NCBI GenBank assembly: GCA_021780055.1
Contig: JAJXZM010000078.1
Coordinates: 1 to 11,878, forward strand
DNA from: Acidobacteriota bacterium
Lineage (GTDB): Bacteria > Acidobacteriota > Terriglobia > UBA7540
Direction: 5' to 3'
DNA: 11,878 nucleotides
In this document: piece by piece, positions 5,315 through 11,878 of the stretch
Numbering within the stretch: position 1 is the stretch's first letter
Layout: the number at the start of each line of letters is the position of its first letter
Made by a program: the position numbers and the translations under genes
The notes under the pieces: model-generated
Databases searched by the model: none
What the model saw: only the letters and a program-made list of their open reading frames with translations
Told to the model about the DNA's origin: nothing

Positions 5315-7300
5315 TCAATAGTGAAAACCGAGCAGGTTCCAATACGCAAAAAACCAGACGAAGGCCAGCCCTGCGGCAGCTGTCAGGCTGTAATGCAGCC
5401 GCCCCCACATGGACCACAGCCGCCCTTTCCAAGCCCGTACCGCAAACCAGACCACCAGTGCCGTCAATACGGTGGTCACGATGGGAATCCACAGCAGCGC
5501 CTTGATTGACGCCGGAACACCGTAAACAAAATCCCAGTCGTCCATGCGCGTGAGCAGGTGCAACATCTCGACAATGAAAAAGACGTTCAGCAACCCGAGC
5601 GCCGCCACTGTCCACCCCGCCCAGCGTCCTGCGGTGGTTTGCACGGAAGGTCTTTTACGCACACGCCGAACCAGCCCACCGACGGGCCACAAAACACACC
5701 CGGATAGAAGAATCAGCATCAGCGCCTTTACCAGCGCCACCTGGAAACTGGCCGTTCCATACCACGGGATTTTCTCGTAACTGTCACGGTCCGTGAACAG
5801 GTGCACCACGTTTCCGCCGCCGTCGAGATCGAAGGCAGCATGGCCCTGCCCGCCGCTTGACAGGAAATAATCTGGCGCAAGAGCAGTCCATCGCTCCGGA
5901 GGCCTGAACTCGTGCGGGTAATGGAATTGGAGCGATCCATCGGGATTGGCTGTGATCCAGAACTGCCAGTAGAGCGTGATCAGCTTTTCAAACGTGCGCC
6001 GCGAATACGGATTGCTTCGATAGCTCCCCGTAAACTTCTGGAGTTCCGCCGCCGAAAGCCGCAGCGCCCCGGCCGGCCCGGGGTTATTCGCCACCGGATA
6101 AAATCGGTCAAAGAAACTTTGGATGAAGTCCTCTTCGAACCTGGACTCGTCGCGGTTGAACACCAGAAAAAATCCTACGTGCTCTTTCGGCACCATCATC
6201 AACAGGCTGGCAAAGCCGCGGATGTTTCCGCCGTGTCCAATCGCGCGGCGGCCGTTTACAAACCGCTCGTAGAAACCGAACGTTCGGCCCGCCAGGCGCG
6301 GGTCTTCAGTGAACTGCCTGGCGTGCATCTCGCTTATGGACTTCTCACTCAGAATCCGCGCGCCGTCATATTCGCCACCATCCATCTGCGCGATCAGGAA
6401 GTGCGACATGTCGGCGGCCGTGGAATAAAGCCCCGCCGCCGGGCCGATATTGAAATAGTCAATCGGCTGCCGAACGTAAATTCCCCGATGATACTCATAA
6501 CCCGTTGCAAGGTGCGCGGCCAGGTCCGGCGTCAATTGGAAACCGCTGTCGCGCATGTCGAGCGGCTGCAGGATGTTCTTCTCGACGTACGCATCGAACG
6601 GGTCGCCGGAAATCTTCTGCACAAGGTAGCCCACCAGCGAAACGCCAAAACTCGAATAGCTGTAGATTTTCCCCGGAGGCATCATGACCGGCGGCATCTG
6701 CCGCGCCAGAAACGTCCCAAGCGGAACAACGCGCGAGGGGCTGCGTGCCGCAATTCCGATAACGCTGGCGTCCAGGCCAGCGGAATGCGTCAGAAGTTCG
6801 GCCAGAGTCACCGGTTGAGGGTAGGGATCATCCACCGTGAAGCGCGTCAGGTACTGATTGACGTTTGCGCGCAGGTCAAGCTTTCCCCGCTCGACAAGTT
6901 GAAGCGCTGCCGCCGCCGTGAAAACTTTTGAGATCGACGCCACCCGGAAAACCGTCTGCTCCGGAACCACCGGAACCCTCTTCGCAAGATCTGCGTAGCC
7001 GTACCCTTTGCTGAAAACAACCTTTCCGTCCTTCACCAGCACGAAAGCCGCCCCAGGAATATGCCAGCGGACCATTTCACGCGCAAAGAAACCATCGAAG
7101 AAGTCGCTGATTTCGCCTTGATTCGGGAAAGCCTGAATGGCAGGACTTTCTGAAGGATTCCTGGCCGCAGCAGGGCGTGCGGTGGCGCTTGCTCTCATGG
7201 CCGCGTGCAATAAAGCACCACCAATCATCAAAGCAAAAAGCCACGCCAGCGAATACCCTGCCCGTTTTTGTGGTCCCTGTTTCCGCGCCACGTTCTTCAA
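5315..7300 (-). CDS. Membrane-anchored serine hydrolase, beta-lactamase/PBP4*-type, with C-terminal transmembrane domain
   Basis: The frame is open from 7369, but TTG at 7300 (MKNVARKQG) is the most plausible start: GAGG sits 8 nt upstream and it opens a proper signal/anchor helix (about residues 16-32). GTG at 7291 is an alternative. From 7300 the product has 661 residues. The class C beta-lactamase/esterase fold carries SISK (S122, K125: nucleophile and general base), YSS (Y215; the family usually has YxN) and HGG (H356, replacing KTG). A linker domain follows (about 405-515), then four predicted membrane helices (about 520-540, 563-583, 600-622, 636-654). Such proteins are usually serine peptidases or esterases acting outside the membrane rather than true beta-lactamases. 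The substrate is unknown. It may be co-directional with thiG but with a 140-bp gap. Confidence 0.88.
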   Translation of the reverse strand: MKNVARKQGPQKRAGYSLAWLFALMIGGALLHAAMRASATARPAAARNPSESPAIQAFPNQGEISDFFDGFFAREMVRWHIPGAAFVLVKDGKVVFSKGYGYADLAKRVPVVPEQTVFRVASISKVFTAAAALQLVERGKLDLRANVNQYLTRFTVDDPYPQPVTLAELLTHSAGLDASVIGIAARSPSRVVPLGTFLARQMPPVMMPPGKIYSYSSFGVSLVGYLVQKISGDPFDAYVEKNILQPLDMRDSGFQLTPDLAAHLATGYEYHRGIYVRQPIDYFNIGPAAGLYSTAADMSHFLIAQMDGGEYDGARILSEKSISEMHARQFTEDPRLAGRTFGFYERFVNGRRAIGHGGNIRGFASLLMMVPKEHVGFFLVFNRDESRFEEDFIQSFFDRFYPVANNPGPAGALRLSAAELQKFTGSYRSNPYSRRTFEKLITLYWQFWITANPDGSLQFHYPHEFRPPERWTALAPDYFLSSGGQGHAAFDLDGGGNVVHLFTDRDSYEKIPWYGTASFQVALVKALMLILLSGCVLWPVGGLVRRVRKRPSVQTTAGRWAGWTVAALGLLNVFFIVEMLHLLTRMDDWDFVYGVPASIKALLWIPIVTTVLTALVVWFAVRAWKGRLWSMWGRLHYSLTAAAGLAFVWFFAYWNLLGFHY

Positions 7301-7537
7301 TTTGCCGGCCTCGCACTCATTTGTGCATATAACAATAAAGCTGCAAGCGGGAACAATGCCCGCAAGCAAGGCCCAGCCTGAAAATAAAGGTGCTCACGCA
7401 AGATGCAAAAAGTAGCACTAATTATGGAGTCGTTTCAATATCGAATGGAGCGTAGCGGGAAATGTCCCGGCCCGACGCCAGGCGAACGGTTCGGCTGGAA
7501 CACATGTCGTGGGCCCCGAGCATAATAATGGGTTGGA

Positions 7538-7705
7538 TTAGCGCGGTACGATGCGGTCTCGAAGCTGAGAGATTGATTCCTCAAGCCGCCGGTGAATGTA
7601 CGACTCGTAAAACTTGATTTTCTTGCGCTGCTGCCTCATGTAAACCGCGCCTATGACAATGCCACAGATCAATCCGGCGAAGAATACGGCAATGGAGTTC
7701 AGCAT
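7538..7705 (-). CDS. 55-residue single-pass membrane protein of unknown function
   Basis: A short minus-strand frame (ATG at 7705-7703, stop TAA at 7540-7538) encodes a coherent small protein. It has one transmembrane helix with a GxxxG-like face (about residues 4-22, AGLICGIVIGAV), then a strongly basic stop-transfer stretch (MRQQRKKIK, 23-31), then a polar helical tail able to form a short coiled coil (about 32-53). The layout resembles YhcB/ZapG- or LapA-like small envelope proteins, but I cannot assign a family. A GGGAC sits 7-11 nt upstream as a weak ribosome site. It lies 237 bp upstream of the serine hydrolase start, on the same strand. The positive-inside arrangement makes a chance frame unlikely. 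Confidence 0.65.
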   Translation of the reverse strand: MLNSIAVFFAGLICGIVIGAVYMRQQRKKIKFYESYIHRRLEESISQLRDRIVPR

Positions 7706-8043
7706 CTTTCACGTCCCAGAAACAGACATTCCAGCAAGCGCCGACTAAAGGAAATAGATTGAAACCAGTATCGGTGAAAAGGTACACCGAACCCGCCAAT
7801 TGCGAATGCCCCACCAATCCCGGCTGAGCAACCGCATCTTCTGCCGAAAAATCGTGCCAACCGGCGAACAAACATTTCCTTTTCCCCGGGGAGATCCAGA
7901 GAGCAGTGTCCGGTCAGGCAAACCAACTGTCCGGCAGAAGGTAGAAATTTTACGTTTTGCCCCAACTCTCAACAACGTACAGGCAACGGTGTTGCCAATC
8001 CGGAAGAGGGACCGGCCAACATTCAAATAGCTGAAAACATATA

Positions 8044-8093
8044 ACATCGGGGAAAAACCCCAAGAACGATGTGGAAAAATATTGCACACATCG
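8044..8093. repeat. Three-segment element with mutually exclusive pairings
   Basis: The central segment CGATGTG (8067-8073) can pair with ACATCG on its left (8044-8049; helped by GGG/CCC at 8050-8052/8058-8060 around AAAAA). It can also pair with CACATCG on its right (8087-8093; 7 bp, 13-base loop). Only one pairing can form at a time. At DNA level the same bases could be three half-sites of a binding protein. Confidence 0.4.
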
Positions 8094-8189
8094 CGTAACT
8101 TCTTCATGATAAGGCAGGAAGTAAGCTTACTGCAATAGCCTCCAACCGGACCGGCAGGAACCTGTCCCGATGAACAGGTAGAATACAAT

Positions 8190-8217
8190 CATGCGCCCTT
8201 CTTAAGAAGCGCGCATG
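8190..8217. repeat. 28-bp near-perfect palindrome (candidate operator)
   Basis: The sequence is centred between 8203 and 8204. Thirteen of 14 base pairs match: the core CTTCTTAAGAAG is perfect, then one C/C mismatch at 8197/8210, then CATGCGC/GCGCATG. It ends 12 bp before the proposed -35 box of the deacetylase gene. There is no T-run on either side, so a terminator role is less likely than protein binding or a leader hairpin. Confidence 0.55.
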
Positions 8218-8229
8218 TACGAAAATCTA

Positions 8230-8258
8230 TTGACGGCGTCGTCAGGTACAGGCATTCT
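8230..8258 (+). promoter_or_regulatory. Probable sigma70-type promoter of the deacetylase gene
   Basis: TTGACG (8230-8235) and CATTCT (8253-8258) are separated by 17 bp. A start near 8265 would give a leader of about 42 nt. That leader begins almost at once with a hairpin, CCCGGGCA (8269-8276) / TGCCTGGG (8283-8290, one G-U pair) with loop GGAAAG. Confidence 0.45.
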
Positions 8259-8306
8259 TGTGTTCTGCCCCGGGCAGGAAAGTGCCTGGGTGCATGGCCC
8301 CTGGGA

Positions 8307-9104
8307 ATGAGAAACGGTATCTTTTTCAAGGTGTTACTGGTCGGCCTGATCATAGCTGGCGGGTTGCCTGCGGCCCCTACAAGGGGCGTAGAAACTCCAG
8401 CGCATCAAGTCCTCATCTTTGACTACCACCGGTTCAACACCTATCGCGCCGACAGCATGACCGTCAGGGTGTCCGTCTTCCAATTTCAACTCCGGTACAT
8501 GGCCGAGCACGGCTATCACTTTATTCCTCTAGCCCGCTACGTGGCCTACAGGATGGGGAAAGCCCCTCCGCCACTGCCCCGGTCCGTGGTGATCACCATG
8601 GACGACGGCAACGAATCGGTTTACAAGTGGGCGCTTCCACTCGTGGAAAAGTACCGGATTCCAGTCACATTGTTCATCTATCCGTCAGCCATTTCGAACG
8701 CGTCCTACGCTATGACCTGGCAGCAGCTCCGCACGCTCAAGGCGACCGGCCTTTTTGATATCCAGTCGCACACTTACTGGCACCCCAATTTCAAGAAAGA
8801 ACAGAGGCGCTTGACGGCAACCCAATTCAACAAGTTTGAGGATATCCAGTTCCGGCGTTCCCGGGAGACACTAGACAAAAAGCTGGGTATCAAAGTAAAC
8901 ATGCTCGCCTGGCCGTTTGGTATATATAACAAACAGCTCGAAAAGAAAGCCTACAAAGATGGATACACGGCGGCGTTTGCCCTTGACGGAAGGCACGCCG
9001 GAGACGATGACAGCATCATGCAGATTTCACGCTATCTGGTCACGGACAAGGACAGCGGCCGTCTCTTCAAAGACATTCTCAAAGGTACGCCGGCACGGCG
9101 CTAG
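8307..9104 (+). CDS. Exported polysaccharide deacetylase (CE4/NodB family)
   Basis: The 265-residue product starts with a signal peptide (about 1-28; MRNGIFFK then a hydrophobic core). The NodB-type fold is recognised by YH at 40-41 near the first strand, TMDDG (97-101; usually TFDDG; D99 base, D100 metal ligand), SHTYWH (154-159, with metal ligands H155 and H159) and AWPFGIYN (201-208). These enzymes remove acetyl groups from N-acetylated or O-acetylated sugars of surface polysaccharide or peptidoglycan. The short N-terminal layout resembles the deacetylase domain of PgaB-type proteins, but the exact substrate cannot be told. The ribosome site before the ATG is poor, though the signal peptide supports this start. 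The gene stands alone and converges on lemA. Confidence 0.9.
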   Translation: MRNGIFFKVLLVGLIIAGGLPAAPTRGVETPAHQVLIFDYHRFNTYRADSMTVRVSVFQFQLRYMAEHGYHFIPLARYVAYRMGKAPPPLPRSVVITMDDGNESVYKWALPLVEKYRIPVTLFIYPSAISNASYAMTWQQLRTLKATGLFDIQSHTYWHPNFKKEQRRLTATQFNKFEDIQFRRSRETLDKKLGIKVNMLAWPFGIYNKQLEKKAYKDGYTAAFALDGRHAGDDDSIMQISRYLVTDKDSGRLFKDILKGTPARR

Positions 9105-9145
9105 AGCTTTCCTGGCAGCCGAGTTCCCCGTGCAACATCAAGAAC

Positions 9146-9185
9146 GAATTCCCCTCTCTGCTCACGGCTTGGCGGCGGGGAATTC
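9146..9185 (-). terminator. 9-bp inverted repeat at the lemA stop codon (possible terminator)
   Basis: GAATTCCCC (9146-9154) and GGGGAATTC (9177-9185) form a perfect 9-bp stem around a 22-base loop that contains the lemA stop codon. It lies between the convergent deacetylase and lemA genes. The following minus-strand bases (GTTCTTG) are only mildly T-rich, so efficiency is uncertain. Confidence 0.4.
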
Positions 9186-9743
9186 CACCTTGGGGACCTG
9201 TTGGGCCGCCGGGGTCGCGGCGAAATAGGCATCGTTTCGCTGAAAGCCCGCCCAGCCGGCAAAGAGGTTGTTCGGGAACTGGCCGATATAAGCGTTGTAA
9301 TCCTGGATGGCGTCATCGTACCGGCGGCGCTCAACCGCAATGCGATTTTCCGTGCCTGCCAGTTCATCCTGCAATCTCAAAAAACTTTCATTCGACCGCA
9401 GTTGCGGATAGTTTTCCGTCAGCGCCAGGACCTTCACCAGCGCGCCGTCCAGTTCCTGGTTTGCGGCGATCTTGTCTTTGGGAGTCTGGGCGTTCATCAG
9501 GTTCGCACGGGCATTGGCCACGGCGGTGAACACTGTGACTTCCTGCGCCGCAACACCCTTGACCGTCGCCACGAGGTTGGGAATCAGGTCCGCGCGGCGT
9601 TCCAGCACCACGGACACCTGCGCCCAGTCCGACTTGATCGCTTCGTTTTTCCGCACCATGGTGTTTCGCGCACTGACGTACATACCGCCGAAAATCAACA
9701 CGACCAGCACAACCACAATCAGCACCACCCAGCCTTTTTTCAT
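9162..9743 (-). CDS. lemA: LemA family membrane protein
   Basis: The start at 9743 (MKKGWVV) has GGAGG 5 nt upstream. The product has 193 residues, the typical LemA size. It has one N-terminal transmembrane helix (about 5-24) and then a long helical domain with the family signatures ERRADLIPNLVATVKG (48-63), ENYPQL (110-115), LQDELAGTENRIAVERRRYD (124-143) and YNAYIGQFPNNLFA (149-162). LemA proteins expose the N-terminus outside and the helical bundle to one side of the membrane. Their cellular role is poorly known. It is the last gene of a minus-strand operon after the nucleotidyltransferase (46-bp gap) and the TPM protein. LemA with TPM/YgcG proteins is a recurring neighbourhood. Confidence 0.95.
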   Translation of the reverse strand: MKKGWVVLIVVVLVVLIFGGMYVSARNTMVRKNEAIKSDWAQVSVVLERRADLIPNLVATVKGVAAQEVTVFTAVANARANLMNAQTPKDKIAANQELDGALVKVLALTENYPQLRSNESFLRLQDELAGTENRIAVERRRYDDAIQDYNAYIGQFPNNLFAGWAGFQRNDAYFAATPAAQQVPKVEFPAAKP

Positions 9744-9789
9744 CGTCTCCTCCAAAATGCTGGCAGATTGAAAATTGAAACCGCCGCAT

Positions 9790-10509
9790 TCAGTCCGCGT
9801 TCGCCAGCCTGCGGTCCACTTCGTCCGTCACCCGCTCAATCAGTTCCAGGTATTCCCGCAGCGTTGACCGCGCGTTGATCTCGTGAGGCTGGCGCTTCCC
9901 TTCGCGCACATCAAGGACCGCGAGAAAAGGTTCCGGCCGGGACCCGGCCAAACGGGCGACATCGGCAACAACTTCGCGCCGCGCTGCCGGCGGAATCTCG
10001 CCCAATGCGATCAGTGCGTGGCGGAACAGCGTGACAAACGTGGACACAGACGCATCCATCAGACCCAGCAGCACCTGGTCTTTTTGCGGCGCCAGCAGAA
10101 TCGCCTGCCGCAGCTTTACCCAGTTCGTTCGCAGCTCACGCTCAACCTGCAGCCGGTGCAGTTGCATGGGTACGGCCAGTTCCGCAAAGAAGTCCTCGCC
10201 GTAAATCATCTTGTGATGGGTCTTCATGTCGAGCAGTTCGATGGCGAAAATGTCCGCCGAAGCGCGCAGTTCGTTCAACGTAAAAATCTGCGGCGCAGGA
10301 AATTTTTTTCGCTCCCACCCCACCGCCGCGTCGTGCAGCGCTTCAAGCTCCTCCGCCCCGGCCCGCTCCAGAATGCAGAGGACGTTCAGATCGGAGTGCC
10401 GCTCGTGATACTCGCCGCGCGCCGCCGAGCCAAACAGCACCATCGCCTTCAGATTGTCCCCCGCCGCGGCCAGCAATTTATCCTTCAGTTCCGCCAGCAA
10501 TTTTTCCAT
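9790..10509 (-). CDS. Nucleotidyltransferase-fold (MNT/Pol-beta type) domain protein with altered metal motif
   Basis: The 239-residue product opens with a helix, a strand, GSAARGE (27-33) and SDLNVL (39-44). This is the GS...SDxD hallmark of the DNA polymerase beta/MNT nucleotidyltransferase fold, but the second metal-binding Asp is replaced by Asn42. The C-terminal half (about 105-235) is helical and holds Glu/Arg-rich segments that resemble an attached helical (HEPN- or substrate-binding-like) domain; I cannot name it. There is no signal peptide, so it should be cytosolic. GGAG sits 8 nt before the ATG. It starts 15 bp after the TPM stop and is followed 46 bp later by lemA, so all three are probably cotranscribed. 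Its target is unknown. Confidence 0.85.
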   Translation of the reverse strand: MEKLLAELKDKLLAAAGDNLKAMVLFGSAARGEYHERHSDLNVLCILERAGAEELEALHDAAVGWERKKFPAPQIFTLNELRASADIFAIELLDMKTHHKMIYGEDFFAELAVPMQLHRLQVERELRTNWVKLRQAILLAPQKDQVLLGLMDASVSTFVTLFRHALIALGEIPPAARREVVADVARLAGSRPEPFLAVLDVREGKRQPHEINARSTLREYLELIERVTDEVDRRLANAD

Positions 10510-10524
10510 GATTTCTGCTCCGCC

Positions 10525-11394
10525 CTACCAGCTTCCGCTTGCTCCCCCGCCACCAAACGATCCGCCGCCAAATCCGCCGAACCCACCACCGCCGCCGAAG
10601 CCTCCGCCGCCCCACGATCCTCCGCGATACCCGCCGCCCATTCCTCCCAGGAACCACGGACCGACCCACCACCAGACACTGTGCCCGCGCCCATGACGGC
10701 TTCGCCCGCCCAAAAGGCGCGCGAGTAGTCCCAGGAACGGGAAAAACAGCATGAACAGAAAAACTAATAAGGGAAACAGATTGGGCCCTTGCGCCTGCGA
10801 CGCTTCGCCTTCGCTTTCCGAAGGTATCTGCTTTCCCGCGAGAGAGCTGAGAGTGACACCGCGGTCTTTGGCAATCACCGCGGCCACATGCTCGGTCATC
10901 AGCAGCAGCGCCGCGCTGTAATTGCCCTCGCGCAGCAGCGGCCGGGCCTGGCGGCCGAAATCGCCTACGAGGCCATCGGGCAGGATCGGCTCCAGTCCGT
11001 ACCCGACTTCAAAGCGGTACTGGTGCTCGTTGGGCGCAAGCAGGACCATCACGCCGCGATCTTTCTGCTTCGGCCCGATGCCCCAATGCGTTGCCAGATC
11101 AATCGAAAAGTCCTCAATGGGTTCACCATTGAGCGATTTCACCGTCACAACGGCTATCTGCGCCTGGGCTTTCTGGTCCAATTCGGTGCAGATGGCGTTC
11201 AACTCCTGCTGTGTCTCCGGATTGATCACGCCGGCAAAGTCATTGACGTAACCCTGCGGCTGCAAATCCTGGGGCTTCTGCGCGTGTGCCGCTGCGGCAA
11301 GAAACACCGCCAGGCACATGGCGCCCAGCAAAAGTTCCAGCCACCTGCTCCAGCCGTTTGCCTTGGGTAGTCCCGTTTCCATTTCCAATGGCAT
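10525..11394 (-). CDS. TPM-domain (YgcG/DUF477) membrane protein with glycine-rich tail
   Basis: The 289-residue product starts at 11394 after AGGA. It has a signal peptide (about 18-38, ending AHAQ), then a TPM domain (about 48-175) with the family phrases YVNDFAGVINPE (49-60), AQIAVVTVKSLNGEPIEDFS (78-97), DRGVMVLLAPNE (112-123), VGYGLEPILPDG (130-141) and REGNYSAAL (155-163). A transmembrane helix follows (about 205-227), then a basic stretch (RSRHGRGH), then a Gly/Phe/Trp/Ser-rich tail (249-289). TPM proteins include plant thylakoid TLP18.3 and bacterial YgcG; acid-phosphatase activity has been reported for some. It is the first gene of the TPM / nucleotidyltransferase / lemA operon. A second ATG four codons downstream is possible. 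Confidence 0.93.
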   Translation of the reverse strand: MPLEMETGLPKANGWSRWLELLLGAMCLAVFLAAAAHAQKPQDLQPQGYVNDFAGVINPETQQELNAICTELDQKAQAQIAVVTVKSLNGEPIEDFSIDLATHWGIGPKQKDRGVMVLLAPNEHQYRFEVGYGLEPILPDGLVGDFGRQARPLLREGNYSAALLLMTEHVAAVIAKDRGVTLSSLAGKQIPSESEGEASQAQGPNLFPLLVFLFMLFFPFLGLLARLLGGRSRHGRGHSVWWWVGPWFLGGMGGGYRGGSWGGGGFGGGGGFGGFGGGSFGGGGASGSW

Positions 11395-11732
11395 TGTTCC
11401 TGAATTGATTTACGCACTTTCACGCAAGGAAGTTTCTCCGCCTTGCGCCGACAGCGGCTCCCGATCGAGTTCACTGAGGTTTTCCTGCGCGCGCCGCAAG
11501 GAATTGAACTTCCATTATGGACCCGCGGCCCGCCCGCAGGATAGCCCCATTGCTACTTCGTCCCTCGCCTGTGCCTTCTGGCAGGCTCTCTCAACTTCGC
11601 CCCGGGTTGAGCCAGAGATCCGCTCCAGGCGCCCGGGCGGTGGCGCTTTCTGGCTCGTACTGAAGATTAGCGAAGGCTACCGTATCCGGCCAGCAGGATG
11701 GGCAAAAGAAAATTTCTCCGGTCCGCAATCTG
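11395..11732. other. Intergenic region upstream of the TPM operon, no gene seen
   Basis: These 338 bases lie between the right-edge partial gene and the TPM gene, both on the minus strand. They should hold the operon promoter, but I cannot point to a good -35/-10 pair. The open frames here look like random GC-rich translation (no signal, no motif, abundant Arg, Pro and Ser). Confidence 0.45.
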
Positions 11733-11878
11733 TCACCGGACACCTTCCGGCACGGTTCTAAAAGCCGAGACCCAAAGCTTTCTTGCTGCCGATTCACCCA
11801 GGCTGACGGACTTCCTGCCCAGGCGCAGGCTCAAAGTGCCGTCGTAATTGCGCCGCGAGACCTGGATCTGGACTCCCG
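11733..11878 (-). CDS. Partial C-terminus of an unidentified protein (runs off right edge)
   Basis: On the minus strand one frame is open from the window edge to a TGA at 11735-11733, giving 47 residues that begin GVQIQVSRRNYDGTLSLRLG. The alternating hydrophobic/basic pattern with NYDGTLSLRLG suggests beta strands. The two other frames hit stops within about 30 codons. Such endings occur in various proteins, including some transposase C-termini, but there is too little sequence to choose. The rest of the gene lies beyond the window. Confidence 0.5.
   Translation of the reverse strand, partial: GVQIQVSRRNYDGTLSLRLGRKSVSLGESAARKLWVSAFRTVPEGVR

Larger units (their letters stand above)
7706..8306. 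other. 600-bp gene-free, dyad-rich intergenic region
   Basis: This region separates the divergent 55-residue gene and the deacetylase. It is more AT-rich than the surroundings, and its frames do not look like protein on either strand. It contains an unusual density of dyads: GGCAAC-GGT-GTTGCC (7982-7996), a three-segment alternative pairing element (8044-8093), the 12-bp palindrome AGTAAGCTTACT (8120-8131), ACCTGT/ACAGGT (8160-8165/8174-8179), a 28-bp near-palindrome (8190-8217) and a hairpin at 8269-8290. GGCAGGAA occurs three times on the plus strand (8113, 8153, 8273). A promoter for the deacetylase is proposed at 8230-8258. Confidence 0.55.

Noticed and set aside
5912..6931. Long plus-strand open frame (about 339 codons) opposite the serine hydrolase
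   Set aside because: It is antisense to a gene with intact catalytic motifs and its translation is Arg-rich without domains; this is typical of GC-rich shadow frames.
7745..8188. 147-codon minus-strand frame upstream of the 55-residue gene
   Set aside because: The translation is rich in Cys, Arg and Ser without pattern, and it runs through several dyads; no family features.
10530..10650. Short repeated CCGCC/CCACC units that look like tandem repeats
   Set aside because: They are the codons of the glycine-rich tail of the TPM protein.
11591..11797. 68-codon minus-strand frame with a CxxC (FFCPSCWPD)
   Set aside because: It overlaps the more convincing C-terminal frame of the right-edge gene and otherwise looks random.

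Overview
The window is a piece of a bacterial chromosome of moderately high GC content with ordinary housekeeping genes and fairly long intergenic gaps. No rRNA, tRNA, phage, transposon or CRISPR was found. The best guess for the source is an acidobacterium (Acidobacteriota, Terriglobia-like). This is inferred from the secreted 'GSPF' beta-propeller lactonase-type protein, the TPM / nucleotidyltransferase / LemA operon, and the general style of the proteins. It is not proven by any single marker.

Layout, left to right. (1) The left edge holds the start of a minus-strand lipoprotein-like gene that runs off the window (1-352). (2) After a gap with a CRP/FNR-like dyad comes a small secreted all-helical protein (744-1292, minus) with a textbook intrinsic terminator. 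(3) A secreted seven-bladed-propeller protein (1656-2825, minus) follows. It lies behind an unusually strong sigma70-type promoter (3117-3145) and a roughly 285-nt leader full of potential hairpins. (4) cutA (3228-3575, minus) and ftsB (3932-4291, plus) are divergent. (5) thiG (4395-5174, minus) converges on ftsB, and upstream of it is a large membrane-anchored serine hydrolase of the beta-lactamase/PBP fold (5315-7300, minus). (6) A 55-codon single-pass membrane protein (7538-7705, minus) is followed by a roughly 600-bp gene-free stretch rich in dyads. (7) An exported polysaccharide deacetylase (8307-9104, plus) comes next. (8) A compact minus-strand operon, TPM-domain protein, nucleotidyltransferase-fold protein, LemA (11394 to 9162), converges on the deacetylase. 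(9) The right edge holds the last 47 codons of an unidentified minus-strand gene.

Many of the genes are envelope related: ftsB (divisome), a penicillin-binding-fold hydrolase, a carbohydrate deacetylase, a LemA/TPM membrane pair, a lipoprotein and two secreted proteins. They do not form one obvious pathway. thiG (thiamin thiazole synthesis) and cutA stand alone.

The best candidates for something undescribed are RNA or regulatory: the structured leader of the propeller gene with its promoter-proximal repeats, and the dyad-rich region 7706-8306 (a 28-bp near-perfect palindrome, a three-segment alternative-pairing element, and three copies of GGCAGGAA on one strand). The protein-level oddity worth checking is the nucleotidyltransferase between TPM and LemA, whose metal-binding DxD motif reads DxN.
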